A stretch of 48,532 nt of DNA from the NCBI GenBank assembly GCA_000787465.1, contig JSYX01000243.1, positions 1 to 48,532 on the forward strand. The letters run 5' to 3'. Position numbers and translations under genes: made by a program. Origin of the DNA: Thermomucor indicae-seudaticae. Lineage: Eukaryota > Mucoromycota > Mucoromycetes > Mucorales > Lichtheimiaceae. Under the pieces are notes generated by a model that ran no database searches, had not been told where the DNA came from, and was given only the letters and a program-made list of their open reading frames with translations. Of this stretch, positions 1 to 11,132 are shown one piece after another. The stretch's first letter is position 1. Every line of letters begins with the position of its first letter.

Positions 1-33
1 ATATTTATTGATCCATGAGTGGCAAAGAATAAA
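1..33 (+). repeat. Left terminal inverted repeat
   Basis: The first 23 bases equal the reverse complement of the last 23 bases of the window, and similarity continues to about 33 bases with two mismatches (positions 24 and 28). The matching arm is 48500-48532. This is read directly from the sequence. Whether it is a true transposon end or a dispersed repeat at which the contig was broken cannot be decided without flanking sequence. Confidence 0.85.
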
Positions 34-741
34 TTAAAAAAAGAAACTTTGTAAGATCGAGCGAATTTACATTCTTGTTATGTAACGTCAGTTTATCGAA
101 GTCGAGCATCATACAACGGCGGGCAGCTCCCCTGTTCGCAAAGTCGAAAGTCGAGCTTGATATAACGTCCCCTGGGTTCTGGAGACAGTATGTACGGCCC
201 GTATGCCCTACATTCGCTTCACCTCAGTGTCATAAGTTGATCGATAACCCGTTCAAAAAGGATCTTATTAAAAAATAAATATGAGTTAGGCGAGGATCTG
301 TATTAGGGGAACTTAGTTAAATATTGAGTTCCTTCATACGATGAGTCAAGGCTTCAACATTTTCAATTTGCTTAGGAAAATTCACGAGTTCACCGCTTTT
401 CCTGGCCGATATATTCTGTTTATGTCTTTGTCTTGCTTGCGTTTCTTAGCGCGTCCCGTCAATGGTCTTGTGAATTGATCTGTGGCGGGAGCCCCAGGCT
501 TTCACCCTCTCCCAGTATTTCTTGTTCGGCTGTTCTGGGTTGCTGTTGACGGTGCTGCTCAGCAATATACAAGACATTAAATATGAAGAAAAAGCAACAA
601 ATATATAGAAATATACAGAAGTATGATAAAAAGAAGCTTTCACAGAGATGGGTATCATGAATCTGAATATGAAATAGATAAAAAAGATACAAGAGGTTTG
701 ACAGGAAATAAGGGTATATAGCAGCAGCGAAACGTTGGTTT
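34..741. other. Non-coding stretch, no gene seen
   Basis: AT-rich DNA between the left terminal repeat and the ArfGAP pseudogene. The short open frames here lack recognisable protein features and I see no RNA gene. Confidence 0.5.
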
Positions 742-1644
742 TTATCTGCTGCTTCGAGATTTTCCCGACAGACGTGATGGAGGCGGCGCACTGGCTCGTA
801 TAATAGGCGACTGTCCTCGAGCGGCGTTCTTGGCATTTAAATATTCAATGGCGTCGTTCTACACCACACTGCCCATTCCAACTAGCTCCCCGAGCGTGCA
901 ACCCGTCTCAAGGCCCACCTTGCTCGTGTCCGCGCCATTCTGCAGCAACAATTCGGCCATGTAAAAGTGCGAAGTGCAGTGGATAACGCACGACAAAGTA
1001 TGACATATCTAACTCCTTCTTGATACTTTCGAGGTCGATGGCCTGGTGGGACGGGCTTTTGTTTGACGGCGATCCAACGGGCGGTTGATTTTCGTTGACT
1101 TCAGCAGAGGGATCCTCCAGCAATGGTATCCTTGGCGAATTAAAGGTAGACGGCACCGGACCATTGACATCGTGTCCAATTGCAATGGCATACATAGCAC
1201 CAGGGATGTCGTCCTTTCGGATTGCTTCCAACAGGAGCTTGTACCTGTTTTTAGGACCTGTATACTCTTGGACAAATTCTCTCCTGACGTATTTGGCCTG
1301 AATGAAGTCGGATTTGACCTCACGTCCACTATCTTGTGTAGACTTCCGATATCGAGGATCTGACGCCAAGGTTGCCTCCCAGATAGCATTTGACCTTGCG
1401 TTTCCAGGTTCTCGTAAAACCGCAACCAAGTCTGGCGTATACGAGGTGCTATCCAACGTCAGAGATCTGATTTTTGATATATGCGTACTCAGCGATCTGT
1501 GGATGACGGAACATTCTGTATGCGCATAAACAAGGGTAAGCAATAGTAGATCAACACGCTTTTCTTCATTTTATGCCTTACCGATGCATAGCAATATGCC
1601 AAGATTTAACGAAAATAAAGGGACTAGAAGTCGATGAGACTGAA
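742..1644 (-). pseudogene. ArfGAP-ankyrin (ACAP/Cnt6-type) pseudogene, 3' part
   Basis: The minus strand encodes the C-terminal half of an ArfGAP domain followed by ankyrin-like sequence and a typical family tail. A short exon (about 1582-1644) reads NLGILLCIE. Across an intron (1516-1581), the exon starting at 1515 reads CSVIHRSLSTHISKIRSLTL, then ARSNAIWEATL and FIQAKYVRREFV. These are hallmark ArfGAP blocks. The frame then breaks near 950-980: HFALLHG is in one frame and MAELLLQNGAD in another. The tail frame has an in-frame TAG at 859-861 before continuing YLNAKNAARGQSP to a stop at 742-744. The first CxxC half of the zinc finger and all upstream BAR/PH exons are missing. Intact relatives are GTPase-activating proteins for Arf in membrane traffic; this copy is truncated, frameshifted and stopped. 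Confidence 0.85.
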
Positions 1645-3042
1645 TATAAGTTGTTTATTTAATATGATATTTCGACTCTTTATATACAGGCGTTGTCTGT
1701 TTTGTCAACTGGAATAGGAACGGACATACCAGTCCAGTTCATAACAGAAGGTATGATCTTAGCTTGGATAGAATATGTTGTAAGAGTGTTGTCTGAACCG
1801 CTGATTCTGGAAGCTAAGCTATGCATAAGGTTGGAATGTGGTGCATAATGGGATTGATCACAGTAAGAATTGACACAGAGGACAGAATTGGGTAATGGCC
1901 CAGGAACCAGGTATCCGTTTCCCAAAATAGGAATGAGAAGATGTTAGGATACGACAGATGGCGTATATCCTCTTTTTCTTCACTGTCTTTTTCCTTCGAC
2001 TCTGAACACTCGTCCTTGCCTTTAATAACGTATCTAAGTGAAATCAATATAAGCAATCATCCTCAGTAAATTTAATCTCGCGCTGTATCGCACGTGCAGC
2101 ATGCCTGGTTTGTAAACCTTATGTCAACAAAAGCATCCAACTCCATATTCCCCCAATTGTCCCGTCTTGTCGCATTATTTTGTCACGATCGTCAATTGAC
2201 AGGTTGTCCTCCATAAAGAGCATGTAATTGTCTTCAAGTCACTTTAAATACTTGCGTACTTCTCGTCGTATTTGCTAATGTCTCGCGTCTGTTCCCCAAT
2301 ATTGGTCATAATGCTCTGTTTTATAATGACTTCTGTCTTTACAAAACCTTTCTCTCTTTCCATAGTAATACAGAGCAGGAACTTGCCGGAACAAACATTT
2401 TCCATCATCCGTATGTCATTTTATATAGAGCTGTTTTTGTCTCAGTTGTGTTTCGAGATGTTCATCAGCGCATTAGGTAGATAACAGTGACGCTGACTTC
2501 TTTGTTCGTTTATCTGCATGCAACACGGTCGACCAATGTTAAAGTGCAGTTCCATTTCCCCGCAATGACAGAACTTTACTTTGATAGCATGAAGAAGCCT
2601 TTTCTTTCCGTGTTTGGCTTTGCCTTTGGCCATCGATGAGAACATTCCCACTAGGTAAACCGCGTTTCCATGGATTTTGATCGGATACCAGTTGATCGAA
2701 TTTGCCGATAATTTACTACGCACGTTCTTTGTTATGGGCCAACGTTGATCGGATGACCGCATATCGGGTTGTCAAACATTGGATTATGGCATCGGCATTG
2801 TAAGGATCCCTAAGATACCGCGATAATACACAAGATGATCCTTATGAGCACCCAGGACAAGCTCAAGTGGCGAAGCTATCGTTCGTTCGGATATATCCTT
2901 TTCTGTTCGATATTTCGAATCTGACGCCCGATGTGAATATTAGGATCTTGGAAACCTGCGTGGAAACCTGCACAATATGTTGACGCGCGTCGACTAAAAA
3001 TAGACCTCATATAAAATAAAGTTCTTCTTGACTTCTGTTACA
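1645..3042. other. Gene-poor stretch
   Basis: About 1.4 kb upstream of the ArfGAP relic, where its N-terminal exons would be expected. No PH, BAR or zinc-finger sequence is visible. Minus-strand frames at 1680-2056 and 2442-2762 are open but match nothing I know. They may be decayed coding DNA. Confidence 0.4.
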
Positions 3043-3054
3043 GTATATAAAGCG
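3043..3054 (+). promoter_or_regulatory. TATA box of an orphan promoter
   Basis: GTATATAAAGCG lies 56-67 bp upstream of an ATG at 3110. A pyrimidine-rich tract (3061-3090) and a CAGTAACAATGG start context follow. This is a typical fungal core promoter layout, yet only a fragment of a gene follows. Confidence 0.5.
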
Positions 3055-3109
3055 AGTCAAATCTTTTCTCCTTTTCTTTTTCATTCCCTTGCGTTTACCT
3101 GCAGTAACA

Positions 3110-3276
3110 ATGGGTTACCGTTTCCAAAAGAATCCCAACAACAAGCATCGATCCGGTACCATAACCTTTTCTTCTTGATGATCTAATAAGAAAATAGCTT
3201 TAACATCTATATTTTCAGTAGTGTTCTTTGTCGGACCTATCGAACCAGGTCCAAAGTCTCCTTAGCGGGCCCGAAC
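3110..3276 (+). pseudogene. Orphan first exon of a truncated gene
   Basis: ATG 3110 opens a 46-nt exon (MGYRFQKNPNNKHRS) ending at a GT donor (3156). A credible TTTTCAG acceptor at 3218 follows. The spliced frame continues for only about 15 codons (VVFFVGPIEPGPKSP) and stops as it enters the small hairpin element at 3255. I do not recognise the protein. The layout suggests a real promoter and first exon whose body was lost or displaced by an insertion. It could also be a very short hypothetical gene. Confidence 0.35.
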
Positions 3277-3358
3277 CGGATCAAAGATGGACACGATTCG
3301 GTTCGATAACTTTCGAACCTGTCGGGCCCAACGGGCCCCTGGCCCGTTAAGGAGCACT
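3255..3358. mobile_element. Small TIR/hairpin element rich in GGGCCC
   Basis: The left arm (3255-3272, AGTCTCCTTAGCGGGCC) and the reverse complement of the right arm (3341-3358, AGTGCTCCTTAACGGGCC) match over about 17 bases with one gap and one mismatch. The roughly 104-bp interior carries further inverted GGGCCCGA/TTCGAACC pieces, so one strand can fold back. The arm resembles hAT-type termini in general style, but I see no clear 8-bp target duplication. Best described as a non-autonomous TIR element or structured repeat. Confidence 0.5.
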
Positions 3359-4284
3359 AATCTTCAGCAAATTGGAACACCAGCAATAACGGCTGAGAAC
3401 CTGTAGCTACTGCCACCGTTGGAAACGGCAATAACGCCTGGAATTCAGTGGCGTCAAGGGCCACCCTGGGGACGTGAAGGTCGTGGTTGAAACAACAGGC
3501 CCCGGGGTCAAAACAGTAACTATAGGTGTGACTCAAAGCATGCACATTTTGGCTTGAGCATACTGAAAGAAGGTTCATTTTCTAGGCGTTCTATACAGAG
3601 TATGAAAAGAACGTAGTCTTTCTGTCTGTCTGGCTGTCACGCTTTTCAGTCAAATTTTTACCCGACATCAGACTCCTTGTACGTTGCAGCTGCAAGTTGC
3701 ATGCTAGCCTACACCGCACATCACGAAATATATTTCTGTGCATTTCCATCATATTTGCTTGGAATTAGAGTGTCTACCCGAGGGTACCTGGTGGATCTGC
3801 CAAGTTTCCTTTAGACATAAGCACTCAGAGAACGTTAGGCGTCCCGCAAGCATTTCGACCGCCTTTAGACCGTTCCTGCCTCTTTTATTGAGCTCTATGG
3901 AGATTCCATCGATAAAACATATATAACTGTCATCGCTCTTATAATTAACTAGTTTTAGAGCGATGCAGATCCTCGGAGTATGTGTAGAACGCCCCAAAGT
4001 TTTTTTTTTTTGGAAACTGGCTTTGTTAATTTTTCTTTTCCTTAGTGGCCCACTTCGAGTTCAAATGGCTGTAGCACAGGCCTTGTATCCGTTCCGCCTG
4101 GTGAAAACAGTAAAGGAAAAATAGCTGTCTAGCTTCTTCACAAGAAGGCGATATTGAAAATAGTGTAGGTGGATTGCGTTTGCACGTTCACATGCTGCAG
4201 ATGAGAAAGGAGCAGTGGCCAATGACAGGTAAATATTTGCTTCACGTCAGCCCACTTCTAAAAAGACAAATTAGTTGATAAATA
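3359..4284. other. No gene seen
   Basis: Between the two small TIR elements. Contains an A/T homopolymer near 4000-4012 and only short frames without recognisable features. Confidence 0.4.
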
Positions 4285-4368
4285 CAGTGGTAGCTCGATT
4301 TTTCGTCGCAGATTGACCTCCACGCCACCGGAAAAAAACGTGAGGGCGGAAAAATCGAGGGATCACTG
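4285..4368. mobile_element. 84-bp MITE with TA target duplication (pogo/Tc1-mariner type)
   Basis: The element starts CAGTGGTAGCTCGATTTTTC and its other end, reverse complemented, starts CAGTGATCCCTCGATTTTTC. This gives imperfect terminal inverted repeats (17 of 21). It is flanked on both sides by TA (4283-4284 and 4369-4370), the target duplication of Tc1/mariner-pogo superfamily elements. At 84 bp it cannot encode a transposase and would need one in trans. Confidence 0.8.
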
Positions 4369-4370
4369 TA

Positions 4371-5807
4371 CTTTCTAGTTCGAATGAACAGCGTAGTCCA
4401 TCTCTCAGTACAAGCGTGAGCACCACTTCGGCTAGCAGTCAAGATATCAGTGAACGAGAAAAGCTGGAAACCTCGAAAATTGTATATGCGGATGACAGGT
4501 AAGCTCTGCGGATGCGATTTACACGAATGGTATCATAAACTCATAGTTGCCATACAGATCGAAACGGACTACTGCTATTTCAACACCTTCCACAGAACAG
4601 ATGGGTTGCTTCTACAGTCAGCCGCCGTTTTCCGCAGCCTGTGCTAAATTTTGTTATGTTTTAGCAATACCCCCTGTTCCTCAACTCGCAACGCTCAAAT
4701 CGGCCGTTGCACAAGTGTGCAATATAAGTTGATCTAAAGAATAGCGCGTCCAGATGGCCCTTTGATATGGGTAAATGCGAAAGGAGATGTTCGGTATCAG
4801 GGTGTAAGCGCGTTCTTCATTCATTAGTTGTAAAGTACTTGGTTATCGACGCTTGTTGGGCTTATGTTTTCCTCCGATTAAAAAGTTTGTCTGTGACGTT
4901 AGCCCATTGAGCAAGTTGTTTCAAATTGCGTTTGCGTACGTCGGACTGATCTTCCTGCAAAAATGGATACTTTATGTTCTAATAAATAGTCCAATAGGGC
5001 GAAAATAAAGTCAATAATAGACGATTCGTGCTCTCATTATCTACTGCATTTGGTTCAGCGTCTTATATTGAGTGTTCTTCAGTGAGACCTTCTAAGAAAA
5101 GCGTTTTTGGTTCTGCCATTTACTGTCGCCAGCGACATAACTCTGACTTTGACGGTCCCCTGGAAATGGCTCTGTTTAAAGCCGCATGCCCGCTTTCCGA
5201 CCTTGTGTTTGGTTGCCTGCATGCATAACTCTCATGTTCATGTTCTAATCTTTGAGCTAGGAACTACAATCTCACGGTCTCGTATACTGTCATCCCACGC
5301 TTTCAGCAGCAGTTTCATTCCCTCAAAACTGTTGCGGAAAATCTGGGTGTTGCGAAATCGGCAGGTCCAGACGTGGCTTTGATCAGTGGACTTCTGCAAA
5401 CCGTGGTACATACTAATGCTATAGCAAACAGTTTTACAGAATCTTTGTAGCATTATCGTATCCTTCACGGAGCAAGACAATGAATCTGATACTCCACGTC
5501 AGATAGATAAAAGCTACAAATAAAACATGATCCACTATATTGTTGTCAATCTGATTTGGTTTCTGCCGAGCATGTCATCTGAAAGCTATTCCAAGCTTCC
5601 TGACGCTCACCGCATTTCGACAACGCACACAAAGAGCTCAAACGCGAGACACGAGACGCGAGAAGAGCTTTTACGCGACCATGCAAAAAAGAAAAAAACA
5701 TGCGTGCCAACACTGCTTGATCCTATGACTGTATTTCACGACGCGTCCGTTTAAACGCGGAGGTTGCGCTGGTTCCTGCACAGGAACAATTGATCTCGCA
5801 ATTAAGA
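4371..5807. other. Gene-poor stretch upstream of the kinase relic
   Basis: Only weak open frames, for example minus strand 5238-5480, with no recognised domain. The segment directly before 5808 would have been the promoter of the Cdc7-like gene. Confidence 0.4.
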
Positions 5808-7715
5808 ATGTCAGGAAGAAACCAGCATCCCTGTGATTCTTCAGCCGAAGAAGTTCGATCAATTGACAAGACAGCGCCTGCTAGCGAAGTAACCAGCCGT
5901 AAACGCGCGCACGAAGATGAAACAACGCAAAGTCCTTCGCCAAAACGACGGGCAACTGCCTTAAGGAGACCATCCGCACAAGAGCCATCAGCAGTAATAC
6001 AAGCTTCATCATCATCGGAAGCGCTTGCGGCCCGCCCGTCGCTACGTGTAACAACATCAGTCAGCCCAACAAAATGCAAACGTTGGAAAGGGAAAGAGTC
6101 AGTGGGCAAACGAACCGTTCCGCTCAGAAGCACATCGGAGGCACATGAAGAAGTACCAGTGGTAGTCAGTCGCAAACGTACAAGGGAAGTTGATGAGCCC
6201 GGAAGTCCTGGCGGAAAGCGATAGGCGACAGAAAAAGAATCAAGCATTAGCGTGAAGCCTGAAGCATCAAGACAAGCAGCACAGGAAGATGAGATGTTGG
6301 AGATCAACAAGAAATTGGAGATTTTGGACTGTCCATACCGAATAAAATACAAGATAGGTGAAGGTAAGCTATGAATATCGGGTGTCCGAGTCTCACTGTT
6401 AAAATACTTTTTTTTCTAGGCGGGTTTAGCTCGGTGTCTTAGAGTTATGAATATTCAGCAAAAGGAAGATGGCGGCGCGTGGGCTTTAAAACGGATATAC
6501 GGTAGCAGCAGCCCCGCAAGAATCGCAAAAGAGATAGAGCTCTTGAATGATCTAGAGTATGGAACATACTAGGGAAACTTGACACAGAGCCATAACTGAC
6601 AAGATTTTATAGGAATTGCCCTTGCGTTCTTCAGTTAACTACAGCATGTAGATATGAAGATGAAGTTTTTCTTGTTTTTCCGTTTAATTCATGCAGATGA
6701 TTTCAAGGTAAATTGTTTCTGCGCAAGAAGCATCCATGGCCAGCCCGTTTGCTCACTGGATTGATTTACAATAGGGCATATACCAGCGTATGACACTGGC
6801 AGATATTAGAAGTTATTTCAGAGCATTATTTACCGCGCTGGCGCATTTATAGGAACATAATTATTATTCATAGAGATATTAAGCCGCCGAACTTCTTATA
6901 CAATAGAGAAAAAGAAGCGGCGTATTAATAGACTTTGGACTGGCAGAGGTAAGTCTTGATACTGTGTTGGTCATTTGGAATTGCACATAACAGTACAAAT
7001 TCTAGAAAATAGAAGCGACCGAGTCGCAGCAGAAGCCAAGAGCAGTTACCCGCGGGCAGGTCCCGGTTATTTGAAGAACGATAATAGGTACGCTGGAATT
7101 GCAGATGAAATGGTTCCAACTGTGTATTAGTTGCTTTCGTAGACCAGTTTTGAAGGGCAATAGGGCCGGGACAAGGGGCTTTCGTGCCCCAGAGGTACTT
7201 ATGAAGGAAGTCAACCAAGATTCAGGTTAGTAATTGCCAAAAGATGGGATTTGAATACATGATAACTGACGCTTCATCCGACTTAGCCATTGATGTTTGG
7301 TCTGTGGGGGTTGTGCTTCTGTCTGTTCTTTCCGGCCGGTATCCGTTCTTTTTGGCTGAAGACGACGCCAATGCCATGATCGAGATCGCAACGCTGTTCG
7401 GCTTGGAGGAGGTGAAAGCTGTTGCGGAGAGGATGGGTAAGAACAAATGAGAAAATAAAAAAGGTTGTTCAAGCAACGGAGAACTGATAGAGATATATTT
7501 TAATAGGAAGAAGGTTGGAGACTAATATCGAAACGATACCGAAGACGCCCAGGTCGTTGCTAGAAGTCTGCAAGAGTATGAACGAAGATAAGTTTCAAGA
7601 GTGGGGCGAGGAGGCAGAAAGGGCGGTAGACTTGCTGAAGAAGTGTCTTGATGTAGATCCGAAGAGAAGAATAAGCGCGAAGGAGGCATTAGAACATCCA
7701 TTCCTGGCAGCTTGA
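5808..7715 (+). pseudogene. Cdc7-type (DDK) protein kinase pseudogene
   Basis: ATG 5808 opens a basic, Ser-rich N-terminal region that hits TAG at 6222-6224. The same frame continues to a glycine-loop segment (YRIKYKIGEG, then after an intron at 6362-6419 GGFSSV). Conserved pieces follow in shifting frames: WALKRIY with the catalytic lysine and the Cdc7-like SSSPARI; HRDIKPPNF near 6865-6895; LIDFGLAE near 6925-6955; RGFRAPEVLMKE near 7170-7205; DVWSVGVVLLSVLSGRYPFF at 7290-7350; and a C-lobe end KRRISAKEALEHPFLA stopping at 7713-7715. Further stops and frameshifts lie at about 6440, 6465, 6575 and 6915. Intact Cdc7/Hsk1 phosphorylates MCM helicase to fire replication origins; this must be a dead extra copy. 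Assignment to Cdc7 rests on motif order and the split kinase layout. Confidence 0.8.
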
Positions 7716-7745
7716 GTTAGTCCGTGAGTGGTTGTGGGGGTTTGG

Positions 7746-7852
7746 CCCAGCAGCGTCGCGATCTCAATCATGGCATTGGCGTCGTCTTCAGCCAAAAAGA
7801 ACGGATACCGGCTGGAAAGAACCCACATAAGCACAACCTCCACAGACCAAAC
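7746..7852 (-). repeat. Inverted copy of a kinase exon segment
   Basis: These 107 bases are the reverse complement of 7295-7401 inside the kinase relic. Hand alignment gives about 98 of 107 matches with no gaps. The two arms flank the last kinase exon, separated by 344 bases. Read in antisense, the copy still shows VWSVEVVL and RYPFFLAEDDANAMIEIATL. A transcript crossing both arms could form a long hairpin. Confidence 0.9.
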
Positions 7853-7933
7853 GGACGGGCGGGCGGAGAGATACAAATAAGTTGAGCTTCGAACTGAACT
7901 AGAAAGGAAGCTCGAGAAATATGGTCGAGGACC

Positions 7934-9964
7934 ATGGAGTTACTACGTGCGAGACGTACGAATGAGCAGCAGCTGCAGGACAGCATCGCGAGTTTTACGA
8001 TTGTGGCGGGACGGAGGGCATACGGCAAGGCGCTCAGTTGCGAGCACCAGGAGTAGCAGAGAGTCGTGCATCTCAAGACGCTGGCGTCTTTATCCAAACA
8101 GCAGCAGCTACCGTTATAAAATCGGGCAAGCTTCTATGTGAATTGATTGACTAGGTAAAGTTTATGCCTCATGCTAAAAAAATATAGACGGCTGATATCC
8201 AAAATAGGCTGTTGCTACGGTTTCGTCTAATTGTGTCAGTAGAAGATGATATCCGTCATTATTAAGTTTGTCTTAAAGAAGTTCATCATTTATACTGCGA
8301 TGAAGGTAAGCTTCCGCCAAGTAAAGCATCAGGCAGATCTTCTGAACTTATTCGGCTTGCTGTAGGGCTGGTCCCTCAGGAGTAGTGAATTTGCATCGAC
8401 CCTTTGGGTATCTTTGATGCGTCAGACGTGGCGGAAATCTGTATCATCGAGAGCGTGTACGAAAGAAGCCTTTGGATTACAAGAAACACAACGCTGAGGC
8501 GAATGGCCATCAGCATGCTTACGGACAGTATTGTTGACTTTGATGGAGTTTATGAATATGCAGAAGGTTGCGGCAACCCGACGTTTGGAACAATCTTGCA
8601 GACACACAGTCTAATAACACAAGTCAAGACTGTCCATTGATTTATACATTGAGCAAACGTTACGACGAACTACATGCAAGTAATGCAAAGCTGCTGAGAC
8701 GGATAACAAGTATCAAGATCTTGTCCGATGTCTACAGACGACCGACAAGCGTTCCCAACTCGAGGAATTCTTTCGAAATGAGCGGCTGCTTTGAAGGATT
8801 TGTCTACACGCTTAAAGTTGCACATACTCAAGAAGTTGGTGGTCGATATTAGCAAGCCAGAATGTTCGAAGCGGCGATGGCTCAATACAGTAGTATCTCG
8901 GGACTTTGCGATGACACGTATCCAGCTGAAAGGCTATCAAGACGCTACCTGAACGTCCCAAGCCAGAGAGAAGAGCACCATTGTGTATCAGCCAAAATTT
9001 CCATTACCAGCGTGCTTGCGTATTTACTGCAGCAAGAAGCTGTTGAGTTCGAACGAGAGTCGACGGCGATTGATTGACCGGGTGAGTTTATGCTTCACTT
9101 AGAAGTGCAGATTGCTTATATCCAAAATAGGTTGTTACTACGGCTTTGATTATACGAGTCCGGAGGAGTGTTCCGTTTTGTAGTCACGATTGCCAACATA
9201 CTTGGACATGCGATAAGTTTATTGCAACAAGAAGTTACTGAGCATTGACGAGGATTTATCGATCAGGTAAGTTCCGGCCGCGCGCTAAAAGTGCAGTCTG
9301 ATTATATCCGAGATAGGTTGTTGCTATCGTTTTGATTGGAGATGTATCAGTCAAGGTTAAGTTTGTGCTGCAGAAATTGTTCATTTATACTGCGGTGAAC
9401 GTAAGCTTTTGCAAATACCTACAGACATTTTTGGACTTAGTCGGCTCCCTGCAGGCTGGATCTTCACGAATACTGGATTATAACGGCGCTTTCTATGATT
9501 GTAGTGCATCAGACGTGACGAAAGTTTGTGAGCAACTCGATGCCTCGTGCAAACTTTTAGAGGGACTATTGGCAAGGATAAGAGAGGAGTCTTCTGATTC
9601 ATATATCCGAGCAATCGACCATGCCGAGCTACATGGACACTGCCAAGACGGATAACGAATACGAAGAAGATCTTGCCCGATATCTACAAAACGAGCTGTG
9701 ATCATGCCTGTGTCCCATTCGTTGAAACTGAACTTTTACGTGCTTTTGCCAAAACGGCTCAACTCTCCTATCCGGAGGACATCGTCTACACGCCTAACGT
9801 TGCTGATATGCAACTAATTGGCAGTCAATGCTATCAAGCCATCATGTTCAAAGCGGTGGAGACTCTATGCAGTAATATCTTTAATCCACAACAGTCTTGC
9901 GACTGCGCGTATCCAGCTGAAAGTATGAAGGCGTTATTGATTCAACAGGCAAGGCAGAATTGAC
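7934..9964 (+). pseudogene. Decayed multi-exon gene with diverged internal tandem duplication
   Basis: ATG 7934 opens MELLRARRTNEQQLQDSIA and is soon broken by TAG. From about 8150 the sequence repeats. Segments near 8150-8890 and 9255-9960 share, in order: an LID exon end with GT donor; TATCC(A/G)A(A/G)ATAG acceptors; KFVLxKxFIYTA; a second small intron; an ASDV block; TDNxYxxDLxRxLQ; a VYTxxVA block; and (T/C)AYPAE-type ends. A third, partial copy sits at about 9060-9260. Each copy carries stops or frame changes. The protein was probably helical or coiled-coil; I do not recognise the family. Confidence 0.55.
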
Positions 9965-11132
9965 GACGATTAAAACCAAGTCAATACGGAACGCATACGG
10001 TAACGTGAATGCCGCCTTGTTCAACCTATGGTCTGCGTATTATCATGCATGCCGAAGAGCTTGAGGATTTGATGCGCACTTGACGAACAAAATGGATTTG
10101 TCGAACGAGTTGATGAAACCGCTAGAAGCCGACCTTGGACTGGATACAGGAACGGTTACCGAGTTGACAGGTGTTCTTATCCCAAATATGCCTCGAGGAA
10201 TTCGGTGGAATATTTATATATATGTCAAGCTTTTCGTGTCACGTATCAGTATCCCAAAGGTCACAACCTGGACACTCATATTTTGTGGACGTCGGTATTT
10301 CTTTATGCACATTTACGAGGAGTTCGATAATGCCTTACGGCAACGATAGAACACACGCGGCTGATGTGTGGTTTTAAGGAAATCGTTGCTAAAGTACTCA
10401 ACGCGGGAGCTTTATTACAAGGCTCTATCGCCAGGAACAACCTACTTTGATCAATTGCCGTTATGGTTCCTTGGATCGACCACACACGTGTCGTCAGCTT
10501 TCCAAGTCATCCAGTAATATTTCCCCGATTAAGGCTTACGTGGTTTGCGTATACAAGAGGTGAGTAGATATGCAAACGTAGGATGGAGTAACTGTTGATT
10601 AATACTTGCTGTTGTTTGAGACGAAGAACAAGGGCGCGAATAGCGGTTCACATTGAAAAAGGCAATGGAGCTCGTTGTGACTCCCTCGACGAAGACGATA
10701 CACTTGCTAGTATATGAAAAAAGCACAAGCTGCTCGAATGTTTCAAAGTCGAAGATGACGCGTCAGTCTATTGCGCTTAAAGATCGATTATTCGAGAACG
10801 CAATAAAAACTGCCGCAGAATCGAAAAGACCGTGACTTCATCGAAAATGAGAGCTTTATTGAAATCAGAAAACGCAGCAAAGTTGCTATTACCTAATATC
10901 TGAAATGATCGGTTTGACGAAGGAGCAGGTAGGAACGAAGTCTAAAAATCGATGGCAAATGAATTCTCTACCAGGTAATTTTCTTGACAATGGCAATTTG
11001 CCGATTTGAAGGATAAGCTTGCAGGAGAACAATGAGCACCTACGTTGGGCAGGTCTTGGACTATTGTTAGAAAGAAATCCCTTGATGTTGTTGAATGTAA
11101 CCCGTTCTCGCGAAACAGTAGATCAAGTGCAG
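9965..11132 (+). pseudogene. Further decayed coding sequence, possibly 3' part of the same gene
   Basis: Open pieces alternate between frames, for example MDLSNELMKPLEADLGLDTG (10092-10151), a hydrophilic run near 10645-10900 interrupted by TGA and TAA, and SLQENNEHLRWAGLGLLLER near 11018-11077 ending in TGA at 11130-11132. Same strand, spacing and hydrophilic character as the preceding relic suggest one long dead gene, but there is no domain match to prove it. Confidence 0.3.

Noticed and set aside
2900..4400. tRNA genes suggested by TTCGAAT/TTCAAAT strings
   Set aside because: No matching acceptor stem, D-arm or A-box could be found around them.
5723..6352. 209-codon minus-strand frame with a hydrophobic look
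   Set aside because: Antisense to the N-terminal exon of the Cdc7-like relic; coding sense is clear on the plus strand.
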